Positions 1-12,322 of a stretch of 64,000 bases of DNA are shown here, piece after piece. The notes beneath the pieces were generated by a model. That model saw nothing but the letters and a program-made list of their open reading frames with translations, did no database searches and was not told the DNA's origin. This stretch comes from Paramecium pentaurelia (lineage: Eukaryota > Ciliophora > Oligohymenophorea > Peniculida > Parameciidae): the NCBI GenBank assembly GCA_905183005.1, contig CAJJDO010000095.1, positions 11,355 through 75,354 on the forward strand, written 5' to 3'. The position numbers and the translations under genes were made by a program. The stretch's first letter is position 1. Each line of letters opens with the position of its first letter.

Positions 1-22
1 AACCCCAACCCCAAACCCAACC
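1..22. repeat. Macronuclear telomere (C-rich strand)
   Basis: The window starts with AACCCC, AACCCC, AAACCC units. A mixture of C4A2 and C3A3 repeats is the known telomere of Paramecium macronuclear chromosomes, so base 1 is the left end of a chromosome or of a telomere-capped scaffold. Only about 22 bases of repeat are present, as usual when telomeres are trimmed in assembly. Confidence 0.95.
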
Positions 23-223
23 TATTTCTTAAGCTTCGGATTAATTGGCCGCATCATCTACTTTAGTGTGTATAATTTAGACAACAGAATCAAATCTAGT
101 TATGAAATTGTCTATGTCGTAAATATCACCCTTAAAGTCTACTTCTGTGTTTGGAATTATTTTAATTGACCCACAACCGCCTCCACGTAATGAGGATGCA
201 ACTTTATTAAATAGGCCTGACAT
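1..223 (-). CDS. Gene fragment running into the telomere
   Basis: An open frame starts at ATG 223 and runs leftward without a TGA through the last unique base and on through the telomere repeat, where the G-rich strand codes alternating Gly/Trp/Val. About 67 residues precede the telomere. The protein starts MSGLFNKVASSLRGGG and continues with a polar segment; I recognise no family. It looks like the 5' part of a gene whose 3' part was removed by telomere addition. Any transcript would lack a stop codon. Confidence 0.55.
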
Positions 224-376
224 TTTTAATAATAATTTAAATAATAAATCAATACCGGTATAAAAATTTTATAACTTAATATATATAATATTCTCTATAT
301 GATATAATTTAATTAAATTAAATTTTCTAAGGTGGAATCAAAATGTTACTTGATAAATATGATTAATGAATGAAAT

Positions 377-713
377 TCAATTGGAATTCAAATACTACTA
401 ATATGCATCTACTATAAAATTCATACCTTGAGTTTTTCTGTTTTGCACAACCTTAAAGATAAATTTGCTCCTGAAAAATGATAATATTAAAATAACACCT
501 TTATTATTGTATGCATTATAATTGGATGGATTAATGAATAAGGCTAAGTCAAAACAAATAATGTCCTCATCTAATATATTGAGGTTGTTTAAAATAAATT
601 TTTACAGCTTTTTGTAAATACAATTTATTAAAATTGATAAAATATAATCTTACACAATCTTGAAAGTTAAATTTAAATTTAAATTATTTTTGAATTTCAG
701 CATAACTACTCAT
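377..713 (-). pseudogene. TPR-protein fragment (probably degraded)
   Basis: Reading leftward from ATG 713 (MSSYAEIQKQ...), a tetratricopeptide-like helix pair appears with the typical Paramecium TPR signature INPSNYNAYNNKG. A 28-nt GTGTTA...CAG intron follows, then a few more residues and TGA at 377. The N-terminal join is not clean in any single frame, and only about one full repeat is left. Subtelomeric position and shortness suggest a decayed copy, although a very short TPR gene is possible. Confidence 0.4.
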
Positions 714-1097
714 CTTATTTTGAATTAATTTATATGGAAATATTTATATTATAGATGAATTTGATGGTAAACTAAAATTTTCGATGTTTTTTATTAAATT
801 AATTCAGAGTATAGCCATTAAACGTAAGAAAAATCTTTTGATATAAATTGAAATGTCCTAATGACAACATATATATTTGAATATCAACGATATTTGAATA
901 CAAATATGAATCCTATTGTCAATATAAGATTTAAAAAATCTAAATTTATTTTACAAGATATTTTTGATGACTTATAACAAGAAATAATGTGCTCACTAGA
1001 ATTAACAATCATAAGTTAATTATTTCTATTATATATATTAAAGAGAAAAAAATTTTAATTATACTAAAACATATTATAAGGAAAAAGCCTACAAAAA
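714..1097. other. Subtelomeric AT-rich spacer
   Basis: About 380 bases, strongly AT-rich. I see no frame with conserved residues, no tRNA-like fold and no tandem repeat. Confidence 0.5.
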
Positions 1098-2026
1098 TCA
1101 AAAAAATAGGTCAAATTTAGTTTGTTGCTTTGTCAAAATCTTTATTACAAAATCTTCTTTGATGGTTAATACAGGTGCTGAATTGGACTTTTAAATCCTT
1201 TTTTTATCGAATTTAAATTTCAAAACTTATTGCCCAATTTTATATTCATTGATATTCCATTTTAACACTTTTGTTATTGAAATAATTTCCAGAATTAATG
1301 CTAGCAAAAGAATCTATATGATTAATCCAATAAAGAAACTAAGAACAATTCCAATAATGCATGCAATAATAAAATTCTCATTGTTATACATTATAGTGCT
1401 CAGAGTGATCCCTAATCCATATAAGAAAAGACTTAGTATTAAAAAGCTTGACAAACAATATTTCTAATTTTTTGGAATTCTTAACAGCTATGAAAATTCG
1501 TATTTTTATTAAAATTATACATCACAATGAAAGGTCTTTTTGCACAATTCACAAAAGACCTTTTATTATAAAAGAAAGTTACTCTATTTGCTGCTATTTC
1601 ATCAATTTTATGATTTCTTAATAGCCAAGTCTTTAAACAATCCTCATGAATATACTGAATAGATCCTTTACATTCACAAGGCTTAATAAATGCATTAATT
1701 TATCCATCCTCTAAACAAATTCTACAAATTATTTTATCAGAATTAATCTAAATAACACTATGACATACTTCAGCATGCTATAGATGTAATTTTCTGTTTT
1801 ATGCTTAATTGTTCAAATACATTTTGACTTTTTTGACAGTTTAAGGATTTAAATTGACGTGAATACTTTTGTTTTAAGTATCCTAGAAAAAGAACTATAA
1901 ATACTTTAACGACAATAGTTTGCACTAACATTTTTTGAGATTCAATTTTTGGGATAAAAAATATCTAACCAGTTTAAAATCCCAATTCAATTAAATCTTA
2001 TTCTAATGTATTATGCTATTATCCAT
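1098..2026 (-). CDS. RING-CH (MARCH-type) membrane E3 ubiquitin ligase
   Basis: The RING-CH finger is clear: CRICLEDG, then PCECKGSIQYIHEDCLKTWL, and after a 23-nt intron (1560-1582) CELCKKTF. This gives the C4HC3 zinc ligands of MARCH-type ligases. Two hydrophobic segments follow (LILSLFLYGLGI and a long run of I/L/F), so the finger should face the cytosol next to a membrane hairpin, where such ligases ubiquitinate membrane proteins. The frame stays open upstream to ATG 2026; the N-terminal ~100 residues are not recognisable and may hide another intron. A second RING-CH gene, with an FHA domain, lies at 36681-37876. Confidence 0.8.
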
Positions 2027-2138
2027 TGTTTTCACTCTAATCTAGAGATTATTACTTAACAAATATTCGATTTTTATGGGAAAATTACATATATTATTTT
2101 ATATCATAATATAAATGGTATTTGCATTTCCTTATTAA

Positions 2139-3693
2139 TCAAACCCTTTTAAAAAACATATCAATAAATTCTAAATATTCAATTTCTCCATCTTGATCTC
2201 GATCAACTTCGCTAATTAATAACGAACAATATTCTTTGGTGATGTATTTATAATTCTCTAGTTTAGATAATATTTCCCAAAGGTTTTCATTAGAAATTTT
2301 TCCTTTGTTATTCAAATCAAACATTTTAAAGGTTTTATATATCCTTTCCTCATCTACAAAAACTCTTTTTTCTAATATCTAATTCATAAAATCTAATTAG
2401 AAATATCAATAGATGTACCTAAATAATTTATGGTTCCATCTTCGGTTTAAACATATTTTAGTAATTTAAGAATTTCTTCAAATTCTTGATGTTTTTCAAG
2501 GGATTTTTGAATTGAATCAATTTTGATGAATCCACTACCTGTAATATCTAATTGATCAAAAACGATTCTTAAATTTTCTGCAAATCCTTGTTTGACTTAA
2601 TCAGCAACATACCCTCTCATTATCTAAAGTTAAATATTTGTTACTTTCTAAAGAAAATTGCTTTAAGTAAGTGATTTTAATTTGGAAAAGTTGATATCCA
2701 AAATTTCTTCCTCTTCTGAAATTTACTAGGTCATCCATTTATGTTTTTAAATCTAAAATATTTAGAATCGATTTTCTTGTGGTTGTAATATCTTTTCAAT
2801 GAGATCAGAAACAATCCCTTTTGTTTTTAATTGAATTGTATTATCCTAAATATTCTAATAAATTTCATTTTCGTCTTTTCCATCAAAAGGTAATTCGCCT
2901 GTAAGTAACACGTGCAATATTACACCAGATGCCCATATTTCACTCTTTTCTGTTAATTTTCCATTAAATATTTCTGGAGCAGTAAAATATAACTATTAAA
3001 TTATTGATAAGGTTATATACTTTTCCTTATCGAGAAGTATCAATTATTTGATTATTAGATTTCTTAATATAATCATCGACGTATATGAGTTAGAATCCAA
3101 GATCAATTAGTTTTATATCTAGATTATTAATATCTTTATTAATGAAATGGAATGATTCAGGCTAGCAAATAAACTTTTTTAAATACCCTCAAATCTCTCT
3201 AACATATAGCGGATCTATGTGCAATATTAAGACAATTTATGATTTATTAAAATAGATATCTAGCCTCACTTTGTTTAAGATGATATCTCAATAAAATCTT
3301 TTCAAATAATGATCCTCCATCACAATATCTATGTTATTTGGAGTATTTACTCTAAAACAAAATAAAGGTTCTTATCATCTTCAAATAATTCAATTAATCT
3401 TGTGATATTTTCATGATTCTAAATTCATTTTAATTTTACTAAGTATCGCAATTAGTTAACCTCCTATTTGAATCTAGATTGATTGATAACTTTAGTTTTT
3501 GGCACCACTCGAACAGTTCGAATTTAACCATCTTTTTTTTTCTCTCGATATTTAATCACTAAACCATATTTTGAAGGACCTAGTGACTTAGTTAATAAAA
3601 TTAAAAACTTACTTTTCTTCCCTCTATTTCATAACGATCCTTTAATTTGCTTTATTTACTCCATGCAAACCATAAATTAGATAAATTTAACAT
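2139..3693 (-). CDS. CDPK-like protein kinase with EF-hands, catalytic motifs degenerate
   Basis: The order is kinase domain then C-terminal EF-hands, as in calcium-dependent protein kinases. Removing introns of 26, 21, 22, 25 and 28 nt gives continuous kinase sequence: LNHENITRLIELFEDDKNLYFVLEYCDGG, then the catalytic loop, KLIDLGF, TAPEI and WASGVIL. The C terminus has a good calcium loop (DRDQDGEIEYLEF). The active site is odd. The VAIK lysine is Arg (RTVRVVPK), HRD is QRD, DLKPEN is DLRPES, and DFG is DLG; the catalytic Asp remains. It is either a weak kinase or a calcium-sensing pseudokinase. Start ATG 3693 sits 12 bp from the end of the next gene upstream. Confidence 0.82.
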
Positions 3694-3705
3694 AAAAATT
3701 ATTTT

Positions 3706-4317
3706 TCAAATCAATACTAAAAATATATTGCAAACAAAAAATAGTAGAAATGAAAGCAGAAACAATTAAAATTCCATTATATTACCTTCGCCAATGCATT
3801 TTCCTACCCAAGGACAATGATGATCATAACCTCTAACGCAAATATCGCATTCATAACAATGATAGGTTCCTTATTCTTTTTTGAGTTTACATGGTTAGCA
3901 TGATTCTTGATTATATAAAATCAATACTCTCATTTCTAGTTACTTCAGTTAATGTGAAATTGACTCCAGGATTTTTTAGAAAAACTCTAAGAAAACTTAT
4001 TTCCAATATTAAGCCACTCAATATGGATGCTAAACTATACCAAATTCCAGATTTAAGGTAAATAGTAGTACTAATAAAATATGTACCTACTATAATAGTA
4101 AATATCACACAAAGACTCAAAGGCCCTACATATATCAAAATGAAATACAATGAGGACCTATCGTTATTTATGGTTGACCATCTGAAAATTTAAACATAAA
4201 GTTGTTTCCATAATGCGGTTTAAATGGTTGATCATTCTCTATTTCAAGAATACCATTTGTTTCATCTTTTTGAATCTAACATGAATCATTTTAAAAGAAT
4301 GCTTCTTATTATTTCAT
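3706..4317 (-). CDS. DHHC palmitoyltransferase
   Basis: About 188 residues after removing introns of 23 and 22 nt. It has the DHHC cysteine-rich domain: CQPCKLKKEQGTYHCYEC, CVRGYDHHCPWVGKCIGE. The His-Cys pair is the S-acyl transfer centre of protein palmitoyltransferases. Two hydrophobic segments precede it, starting at GPHWPLSLCVIFTIIVGTYF, and one follows (FLLSFLLFFVCNIFLVLI), ending in TGA. It is shorter than most family members, which have four membrane spans; the last span pair is reduced to one. It acts on membrane proteins in the secretory pathway. Start ATG 4317 gives an open frame through the first membrane span. Confidence 0.88.
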
Positions 4318-4357
4318 CCTTTTTGTTGATTTTACAATAATTAGAAATAAATAATAT

Positions 4358-4733
4358 TCAAATCATTGCTGGATTTATCTAGTTAAGAAATAATTAAGTC
4401 TGATCTATGCATTGTTAGGCTTATTCTGTTAATTCCTCATTCATCATTCCTAATTCTACTACTTAATCCATCAATTTTTAATTGTTCTCTTCTAATCTTT
4501 AAAAGGTATTAGGTAACATGCTTTTTGATTCAACTAATAATTCGTTCTGTGATATAGATTAGAATGTTTACTTTTTTCTTTAATTTTAATGCGTTTTCTT
4601 CATTATCTTCTATACCTAAGATAATATTTTCATATTGTTGAATTTCATTTTTGTATGCTAAATATTCTTTTTAAATTCTTCTGGATGCTGCCATTAATAC
4701 TTTGATTTTCTTCTCTAAAGGTGCCTCAGCCAT
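4358..4733 (-). CDS. TBCA: Tubulin-specific chaperone A
   Basis: A 116-residue helical protein with one 25-nt intron. It matches tubulin cofactor A in length (~108 in animals) and in the conserved central motif: LLVESKSMLPNTFQRLEE corresponds to the ESRMMIP..RRLE stretch of the family. Cofactor A holds beta-tubulin after CCT folding and before dimer assembly, a high-demand step in a ciliated cell. The last ~25 residues are Gln-rich and not conserved. A prefoldin subunit was considered, but the central motif fits cofactor A better. Confidence 0.8.
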
Positions 4734-4882
4734 TTTAATTAATTTAATTATTACTTTTTGCTTAATAGAGCACCATCTGAAATCATTATCATAAAATTTC
4801 TTTTATAAATTTTATAATCAATTCTGTTAAATTATTTAGTAATATGCCTTATTTTTAATTTATATATAAAATTTGATTGTAA

Positions 4883-7758
4883 ATGAAACGAAAGTATAAC
4901 AAACTCTTTAAAACAGAAGTTGAATCAGATGCATTTGGAGATCTTGTCACATTTCAAGACTTTGAATCAAAATTGAGGACTTTTATTGATAATACTTCAA
5001 AATTTACAAAAGGGAAATAAAAAGTTTAAATGAAAGAATCAAATTCATAAACCGATTTAGATTTTTAGTCAATTTTGCTTGATAAAATAATAAGAAAATC
5101 AATGACGAAAAAAGACCTCAAAACAAAATATATCGATTTATGTTCAGAATTTGGGATTGATTATTATCAATTACTAAAACTAGAAAGTTTAGAATTGAAA
5201 TAAGATTATGCCATCTAATGTGCTACCAAGTCAATATCCAAAAGTTTAGAGAATCTATTAACCAAGTATAAATAAGAAAAGCATGAGCCTTCTTTTCCCA
5301 ATAACAATAAACAATTGGATTTGTATGGATGGATGAAAGTGAAATCTCAATATAAAAAACTTAAGAAAATTCTGTAATATGCTCTTGTAGAACTTGTTTA
5401 ATAAAATTCAAATCAAGATAAAGTAAGTATTTGATATTTATATAAGATTAAAATGTTTTTTGCTTACATTAATCATTTTATACAAAAACGACACAAAACA
5501 ACAGAGAGTCTAAATTTCAGTACAGCTCACACTTCAAGAATTCGTACATAGCAAAATTTTGAAGAAAAATTATATTTAGATCCACCTCAATTTCAATTTT
5601 CAAAACCAGATCTCTTTTTTGAATGGAATCATGCAATTGAACAGGGCTATTTATCAAATGATTAAAATATTCATAAAGTTGGATATGAATTAATGAAAAA
5701 ACAAAATAGCAAAGGTGTAAATTATTAAAAAAGAGAGAAATTACTAGATTAATGTTAGGAAGGCAATTATTTGACAGCTGAAGAATTAAAGTATTTAGCA
5801 TCAACTTCATTTTTAATAAATAAATGTGTAGATAAATAATTTATTTAGAGGGCAATTAATTTTTTGGATTCATAAGTAAATAGTATCTTGAATTTTTTAG
5901 GTAATTCATTAAATTGAAATGAATATAGCTGAGTAAGTATTATAAACATTTTACTATTTGAAGAAAAATCTTACTAAATATAGAAAGGAATGGTTAGAAA
6001 AAGTTAATATTGAGAAACGAAAGAATATTAGTAAAAACTAAAAATAGATATTTTAGAAATCAATTCAGAGCTTAATTAAAAGAAAAATTAATTGCTTTCA
6101 AATTCAAACCAAATAAGAAATATCAAAAAGAAAATTATAAATTAATTAAGAGATGTTGCAAAGAAAAAGCAACTTTAACATGAAGCAGAAAAAAAAAAAG
6201 AGAAATATTTGAGAATATAACGAAGAATGGGTAATCCATTAGCAAATATATATGTTTAAAAGTTCAAAGAAATTGTTCTATAAGTGATAAGTAAAATTAG
6301 AGAAGTACTTAATTTTATTAAGATAGAAAAAAGTATCTGATAAAGAAAGATAAAAGGAATTTTTGGAAAGGAATGAAGCTAAACCTCCTCCAAAAGCCAT
6401 TTACACAATTGGAAATGAAATATATGATGTTAAAAAATCAAAGAGAGCTTTTCATCCACCTTCCAAAGTTATGACAACTTTATCTGAAGATAAATATAAG
6501 ATTTAAAAACCAGAGATATAGAAATAACAAATAAAGAGATATAAATTAGGAATAAGAAATTATACAGTTACATAAGATCAATTTAAAAATTTCTATGCTG
6601 GTGGACCATAATTACCAAGAAAATTTCAATCCTCAGAATTATAACATTTAATTAAAAATGATGAATCAGATACTAATTTTCCAAGAAAAAACAATTGGAT
6701 AACATCAGAAGCAGAGGTTTAAGCTGCAAATAAGATCAAATTTGCCATTAAAAGGTATATTCAGAAGAAAGCATTAAATAAGTTAATTGTAAAAAGTGAA
6801 GTAAAAAAGAACAGAGATATTGAAATTAAAATTAGAAAATGCATGCAAGCAAAAAAGTTTTTTGAAGAACTTCACAAAGAATTAGATAAAAGATAAAGTG
6901 AAAGACTTAAAGATATCTCAAGTCATTAGCCACCAAAATTACCTATTGATAAAATTGAAAAGATTCCATCCTCTGGTGCTTTAAGCATAGGAATAAAAAG
7001 TAGTGGTCAAGTGTCTTAGACTTAAAGAACATCTAAGAGATTATAATCTCATCGATTAAGTCTTTATAAATATATTCCACCCCAAGAAAAAGTAGATGAA
7101 AATTCTTTGGTAATTTTATGATTGGTATTAAGTTAAGGATACGGCTAGAAGGGCAGAAATGGAAATTAAGGAAATTGCTAGAAAAAAGAAGATGATGAAA
7201 TTTTCTAAACAAAAGGAAATGAGTGAAGCAAAATTGAAAAACAGAAAATTAATTGTTGCTGCCAAAATGAAGAATTTGTAGGTTGCCATGACTTCAGGAT
7301 TTTAATACAATCAAAGGGATACACAATTATGTGATAGATTCGGAAATACTCCTCTTTATTATTGTGCTAAAAATGGAGATGAATAGTTTTGTAGGTTTTT
7401 ACTCAATTTGGGTGCAAATGTTAATTAATAATGTGAGAATCTCAATACTCCTTTACATATGGCATTTTAATCAGAAAGCAAATAAATCATCATTGACTTT
7501 ATAAACAAAGGAGGTAATCTTAGTATGGTCAATGCAGATAAATGTACTCCATTAGCATTTGGATCAGAGGAATTATTGAAATCTTTGAATTTATGCAATC
7601 TTGTTGCAACTGTAAATATTAATTATTTTTAGACTAAACAACAATATTTGGAGTCTGATAATAATAATGTATTTTCAAAGAAGGAAGCAAAATGGATGGA
7701 TTAATAATTTGAGGATGGATTAATATATGACAGATACAAATATAAAACAATAATATGA
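4883..7758 (+). CDS. IQ-motif / ankyrin-repeat coiled-coil protein
   Basis: A large (~920 residue) protein. The N-terminal two thirds are charged and helical. An IQ-like helix (AIKRYIQKKALNKL) lies around 6750, and at least three ankyrin repeats near the C terminus (7320-7560: FGNTPLYYCAKNGDEQFC, NTPLHMAFQSES). Introns of 24, 25, 29, 22 and 28 nt, the last at about 7109-7136, are needed to keep frame, and each removal joins coding-quality sequence. Ankyrin plus IQ coiled-coil proteins are common in ciliary or cortical structures, but I cannot assign a partner. The stop is TGA 7756-7758. Confidence 0.75.
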
Positions 7759-7823
7759 TTATATATAATGAGTTATAAAGGATAAATTTTTATATTTTAG
7801 ATATATAGTCATTAAATATTAGA

Positions 7824-9201
7824 ATGAAGTAAAATGCTAATCTAGGAAAGGTTTTATATATGAATATAGTTCTAACATTTCATTTATCTTAATGCTTGGC
7901 ATTGGCTAGTCTCTTACCCCAAATTGTCGATTAGAACAATTACTCATATTTAGGTGGACTAGGATTAATAACCATATATACAGTAAATCTAATTTTCAAT
8001 CTGGTTGGTATGATTATTTTATAAGTATCATTATTAGCTCCTCTTTATTTAACCAAAATGAAATATAGATATGGATTTGCCTTTTAAGCAGGATTAGTAT
8101 TGCCTTGTTTTATTCCTGCTTACATTGTATCAAGATGCGATGGAAACGATATTTAAAATTTAATTTGCAATCCAATATTATTGATTCCTCTAACACTAAT
8201 AGGATGTCTTTTCTTAGGAGCAGGATTAGGTGGATATTTTGTTCTCTAAAATACTTATGTTAGTCATTGTTCAACAGAAAAAAATAAAGAGTTATTTTTT
8301 GGCATAACTTATATGTTACTTGGTAGTGCATATTTGTTGAATGGAGTCACTTCTGATTAATTATTATAATATATAGGACGGGAGAATTTCTTTTTGTATA
8401 GTGGATTATTTGAATGCATATTATCGTTATTGTTTATTTTTGTATAACAACCTGATAAAAGAAATTAAACTTAAATCTCTGAGGCTAATTAACATATGAT
8501 CCAGAATGATTCTGTTGATAAACTTGAAGAAAAAGTAACCAACATTAATGAATAATTTGCCAAAATTGGATTCAAAGCATAAATTAAGTAGATCTTGTAA
8601 AAATTTTAATTGAAGGAAATGAAATTTTTATTTTCTTTATTCATTTCTACAGGTGTAGTTATAGGTTTTGAATTTGGAATCTTTCATAAATTCATTTCAG
8701 CCTCTTTACCAGGCGAAGATGAAATCACAATAAATGTAAAAACAGCCAGAATCTTTCTATTTGTTGGAGTGGCTTAAATATTAAGCGGGATATGTAATGG
8801 GTTATCAAGATATTTCTTTGGAATTATCCAAAATTCAATCTTTTATGGGAATATATTTTAATGTTTGAATATTATTGCTATTCTTAGTGCATTTTAAAAA
8901 GATTACAATATCAATATAATTTTAGGCTTTTTGATGTATGATTTAAATTTACATTTCTAGAGGATTTACAGATAATTCAGGATAATTCAATTCTGCTGTT
9001 ATCATCTCAGATATTTGGAAAGAAGACATGGCAATTTTTGGATTATATCTATTTTGCCAAAATTTTGGAGTCATGTTTACTAATCTTGTTGCTATCTTTC
9101 TTGACGGATAATACCTAATATATTATTTGATATTGTTGATTACTTTACAATGTTCTACGAGTTTTTCTTAATAATAATTTAAAAGATCATTACAAGAATG
9201 A
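7824..9201 (+). CDS. UNC93-like multi-pass membrane protein (MFS fold)
   Basis: About 450 residues with about ten hydrophobic spans in two halves around a charged central loop (QISEANQHMIQNDSVDKLEE). The first half shows the UNC93-type pattern: GGLGLITIYTVNLIF, then LLAPLYLTKMKYRYGF and a long conserved-looking GAGLGGYFVLQNTY. The second half ends with GFTDNSGQFNSAVI after a 25-nt intron. UNC93 proteins regulate channels or traffic receptors rather than necessarily transporting. The start is at ATG 7824; an upstream ATG (7768) hits TGA before joining this frame. Confidence 0.72.
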
Positions 9202-9228
9202 TTATAAAATAAGAAATATTTATATTTT

Positions 9229-10991
9229 TCATTATTCCTCTGCTTCATCCTCAATAACATAATCTGGTGGAAGAATAATTCTGATAAAATCTTCCATTCC
9301 TAATTTCCCATCTTTATCTAAATCATGTAATCGAAATAAGTCTTCAACTTCCTTAGCCGTAAAACCATAAGTAAAAGTCTTTTTGAGATCTTCCAAAGAT
9401 ATATCTAATTTATATATATTTATATAAATATTACATCCTTTGTTGTCTTGATCGATTAAATCATAAATCTATTTAATTCTAATCATACTGCTTTTTGGTA
9501 ATATTCTCTTTCTCTTAATTTACTTTGTATCATTGTTTTTAAGAACCTCCAATTCAATGCTTTCCTTTGAACTCTTAGAAAACACCTCGTTATATTATTT
9601 AATCCAATTGTTAATGATTTCTAACTAGACTTTTGTTAATGAAGGGTAAAGCTTCAGCATTAATTAATCGAATGTGACAAATCCTTTTTATTTTGAATCT
9701 AAGTAATTATACAAACTGGCTGTTACTCTTTTCATATGAGGTTTATTTTAAAATGCTTTTGTAAAATCCTTAACTCCAATAACCTTATTATTATCAGATA
9801 ATGAATCAAAATAATTCTTTACTCTAAAAATCTCATTTCTTGTTAATGTGCACCCTTTAGTAATTATAATGTTTTTCATTATCCTACCTTAGCTTTTTAC
9901 TCTTTTACCTAATAAAATAGGATTTTAAGCAGGATGATGCAGACTTTAAGATGGCTTCTCTGTTGACAAATCATATTTCTTTTAGTGTTAATCTAATGCT
10001 TTTTCTAAGATGTTTAACTCTTCCAATTCTTCTTCCATATTAAATTATTTTTAAGGCTAGATTTTGGGTAAAGATTAATTTCTTTATTATTAGATAGAAT
10101 AAATCTATTGTTATTATTAACTTTTTGTATTAGCCATATAACTAAATTTATTCCTTTTTCCCACCTAATCATTTAGACTCTTCATATAATATTCATTCTT
10201 ATTAGATTTAGTTATCATTTCTAGCATGTTCTCAGCCTCTTGTTCAGTATAAGCTCGAAAAGATCGAAATGCTTCATATGGCTCTTGTACCTTTTACTTT
10301 GGTTCATACATTTGAAATAATTGCAAACCAGTAGGATTATTGTCTAGCCACTCTATTATCCTAAAGTTATGTATTGTATTACTCGCTCAGTTCTAATGAA
10401 TTATCTACTTAGATATCACTTTTGAGAAACATCAATTTTGCGAACTTCTCCAATTAGATATAAGATGGCAATTCAGCTTCTGTTAACTTGCAGTATCCTA
10501 ATATAATCGATTTAAATATTATCAGTAGTTCATTCAAACTTATGTTTCCACTACAATCTAGATCGAACACAATATACAAGACTAGGAATCATATTGAATT
10601 TAATTAATACAATGAACTTTATGGATATATTGGGTGAAGGCAGTGATTGTCAGAATACATATGAATTCATAAATGGAGAGAACTTTGTTTCCAACACAAA
10701 ACTAATCGAAGATGAAGCTTGCATTTGATCTGCTAAAAGGTACAATTTTACAAAAAATGTTTTTATCAATAAAAGGAGAATTTGATCTTCTTTGAAATTA
10801 TTCATATACCTATCTGATTTCCATTAATGACCCTATTATAATTATTTCTCATTACAATGCAATAGTTATTTAAGGTTCGGATTGATATCTTTGGTAATAT
10901 CAAATTTCAATTCCATCCTCCTAAGATGCATAGGAAGATTGCTTATGGTGCCAGTTTCGTCCGCATTAGGATTTGATGAAACACTTCCCAT
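9229..10991 (-). CDS. N-myristoylated EF-hand calcium-sensor protein, large
   Basis: ATG 10991 gives MGSVSSN, a good N-myristoylation start. The first part resembles calcineurin-B/NCS sensors (FLYIVFDLDCSGNISLNEL after a 29-nt intron). A long Gln-rich linker follows, including a run encoded by TAA/TAG/CAA, then a second EF-hand block: DQDNKGYISLEDL, created by removing a 30-nt intron, and DLDKDGKLGMEDF at the C terminus. All ~550 residues are in one spliced frame with no TGA. An ATG at 10038 could be an alternative start of a shorter protein. The 5' half is repeated exactly at 11295-12149 (see the repeat). Confidence 0.8.
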
Positions 10992-11164
10992 TAATATTAT
11001 AATAACAATAAAATTAAAACTGACTAGATTTATCTATTCTTTTTTTATGTATTCATAGCAATAATCATGAAGCTTTATAAATTTTATAGATAATTGAGAG
11101 ACTAAACATTTGATATTACCTATGAATGTAAAATATTATGATATTAATTTTTCGTTAAAAAAAT

Positions 11165-11293
11165 ATGCTTTATGTTTAGGAAAGCAGTGGTTACAGAAAA
11201 TCTGTGCGAAATAGTTTATCTTCTAGTAGAAATCAATAAAAAAAGATAAAAGCAAGTTAATAATGTGAAGACATCTTACTTAATATCAATTCT
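11165..11293 (+). CDS. Truncated copy of the small Gln/Asn-rich protein
   Basis: Copy 1 of the gene at 12323-12721. It starts at ATG 11165 and is cut after 43 codons by the assembly gap. It is identical to the start of the full gene and probably not a separate locus. Confidence 0.7.
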
Positions 11294-11294
11294 N
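11294..11294. other. Assembly gap (single N)
   Basis: The only ambiguous base in the window. It sits at the junction between the two identical copies and marks a scaffold join of nominal length one. Confidence 0.97.
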
Positions 11295-12149
11295 TATAAC
11301 TAAATTTATTCCTTTTTCCCACCTAATCATTTAGACTCTTCATATAATATTCATTCTTATTAGATTTAGTTATCATTTCTAGCATGTTCTCAGCCTCTTG
11401 TTCAGTATAAGCTCGAAAAGATCGAAATGCTTCATATGGCTCTTGTACCTTTTACTTTGGTTCATACATTTGAAATAATTGCAAACCAGTAGGATTATTG
11501 TCTAGCCACTCTATTATCCTAAAGTTATGTATTGTATTACTCGCTCAGTTCTAATGAATTATCTACTTAGATATCACTTTTGAGAAACATCAATTTTGCG
11601 AACTTCTCCAATTAGATATAAGATGGCAATTCAGCTTCTGTTAACTTGCAGTATCCTAATATAATCGATTTAAATATTATCAGTAGTTCATTCAAACTTA
11701 TGTTTCCACTACAATCTAGATCGAACACAATATACAAGACTAGGAATCATATTGAATTTAATTAATACAATGAACTTTATGGATATATTGGGTGAAGGCA
11801 GTGATTGTCAGAATACATATGAATTCATAAATGGAGAGAACTTTGTTTCCAACACAAAACTAATCGAAGATGAAGCTTGCATTTGATCTGCTAAAAGGTA
11901 CAATTTTACAAAAAATGTTTTTATCAATAAAAGGAGAATTTGATCTTCTTTGAAATTATTCATATACCTATCTGATTTCCATTAATGACCCTATTATAAT
12001 TATTTCTCATTACAATGCAATAGTTATTTAAGGTTCGGATTGATATCTTTGGTAATATCAAATTTCAATTCCATCCTCCTAAGATGCATAGGAAGATTGC
12101 TTATGGTGCCAGTTTCGTCCGCATTAGGATTTGATGAAACACTTCCCAT
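11295..12149 (-). CDS. Truncated second copy of the EF-hand sensor gene
   Basis: Identical to the first ~855 bases of the gene at 9229-10991, from the MGSVSS start at 12149 down to the assembly gap, including its introns. The C-terminal EF-hand block is missing. This is expected if copy 2 is the redundant end of the next contig, so I would not count it as a paralogue. Confidence 0.8.
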
Positions 12150-12322
12150 TAATATTATAATAACAATAAAATTAAAACTGACTAGATTTATCTATTCTTT
12201 TTTTATGTATTCATAGCAATAATCATGAAGCTTTATAAATTTTATAGATAATTGAGAGACTAAACATTTGATATTACCTATGAATGTAAAATATTATGAT
12301 ATTAATTTTTCGTTAAAAAAAT

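Noticed and set aside
11295..12149. Tandem paralogue of the EF-hand gene
   Set aside because: Identical including introns and abutting a single N, so an assembly overlap is far more likely than a true second gene.
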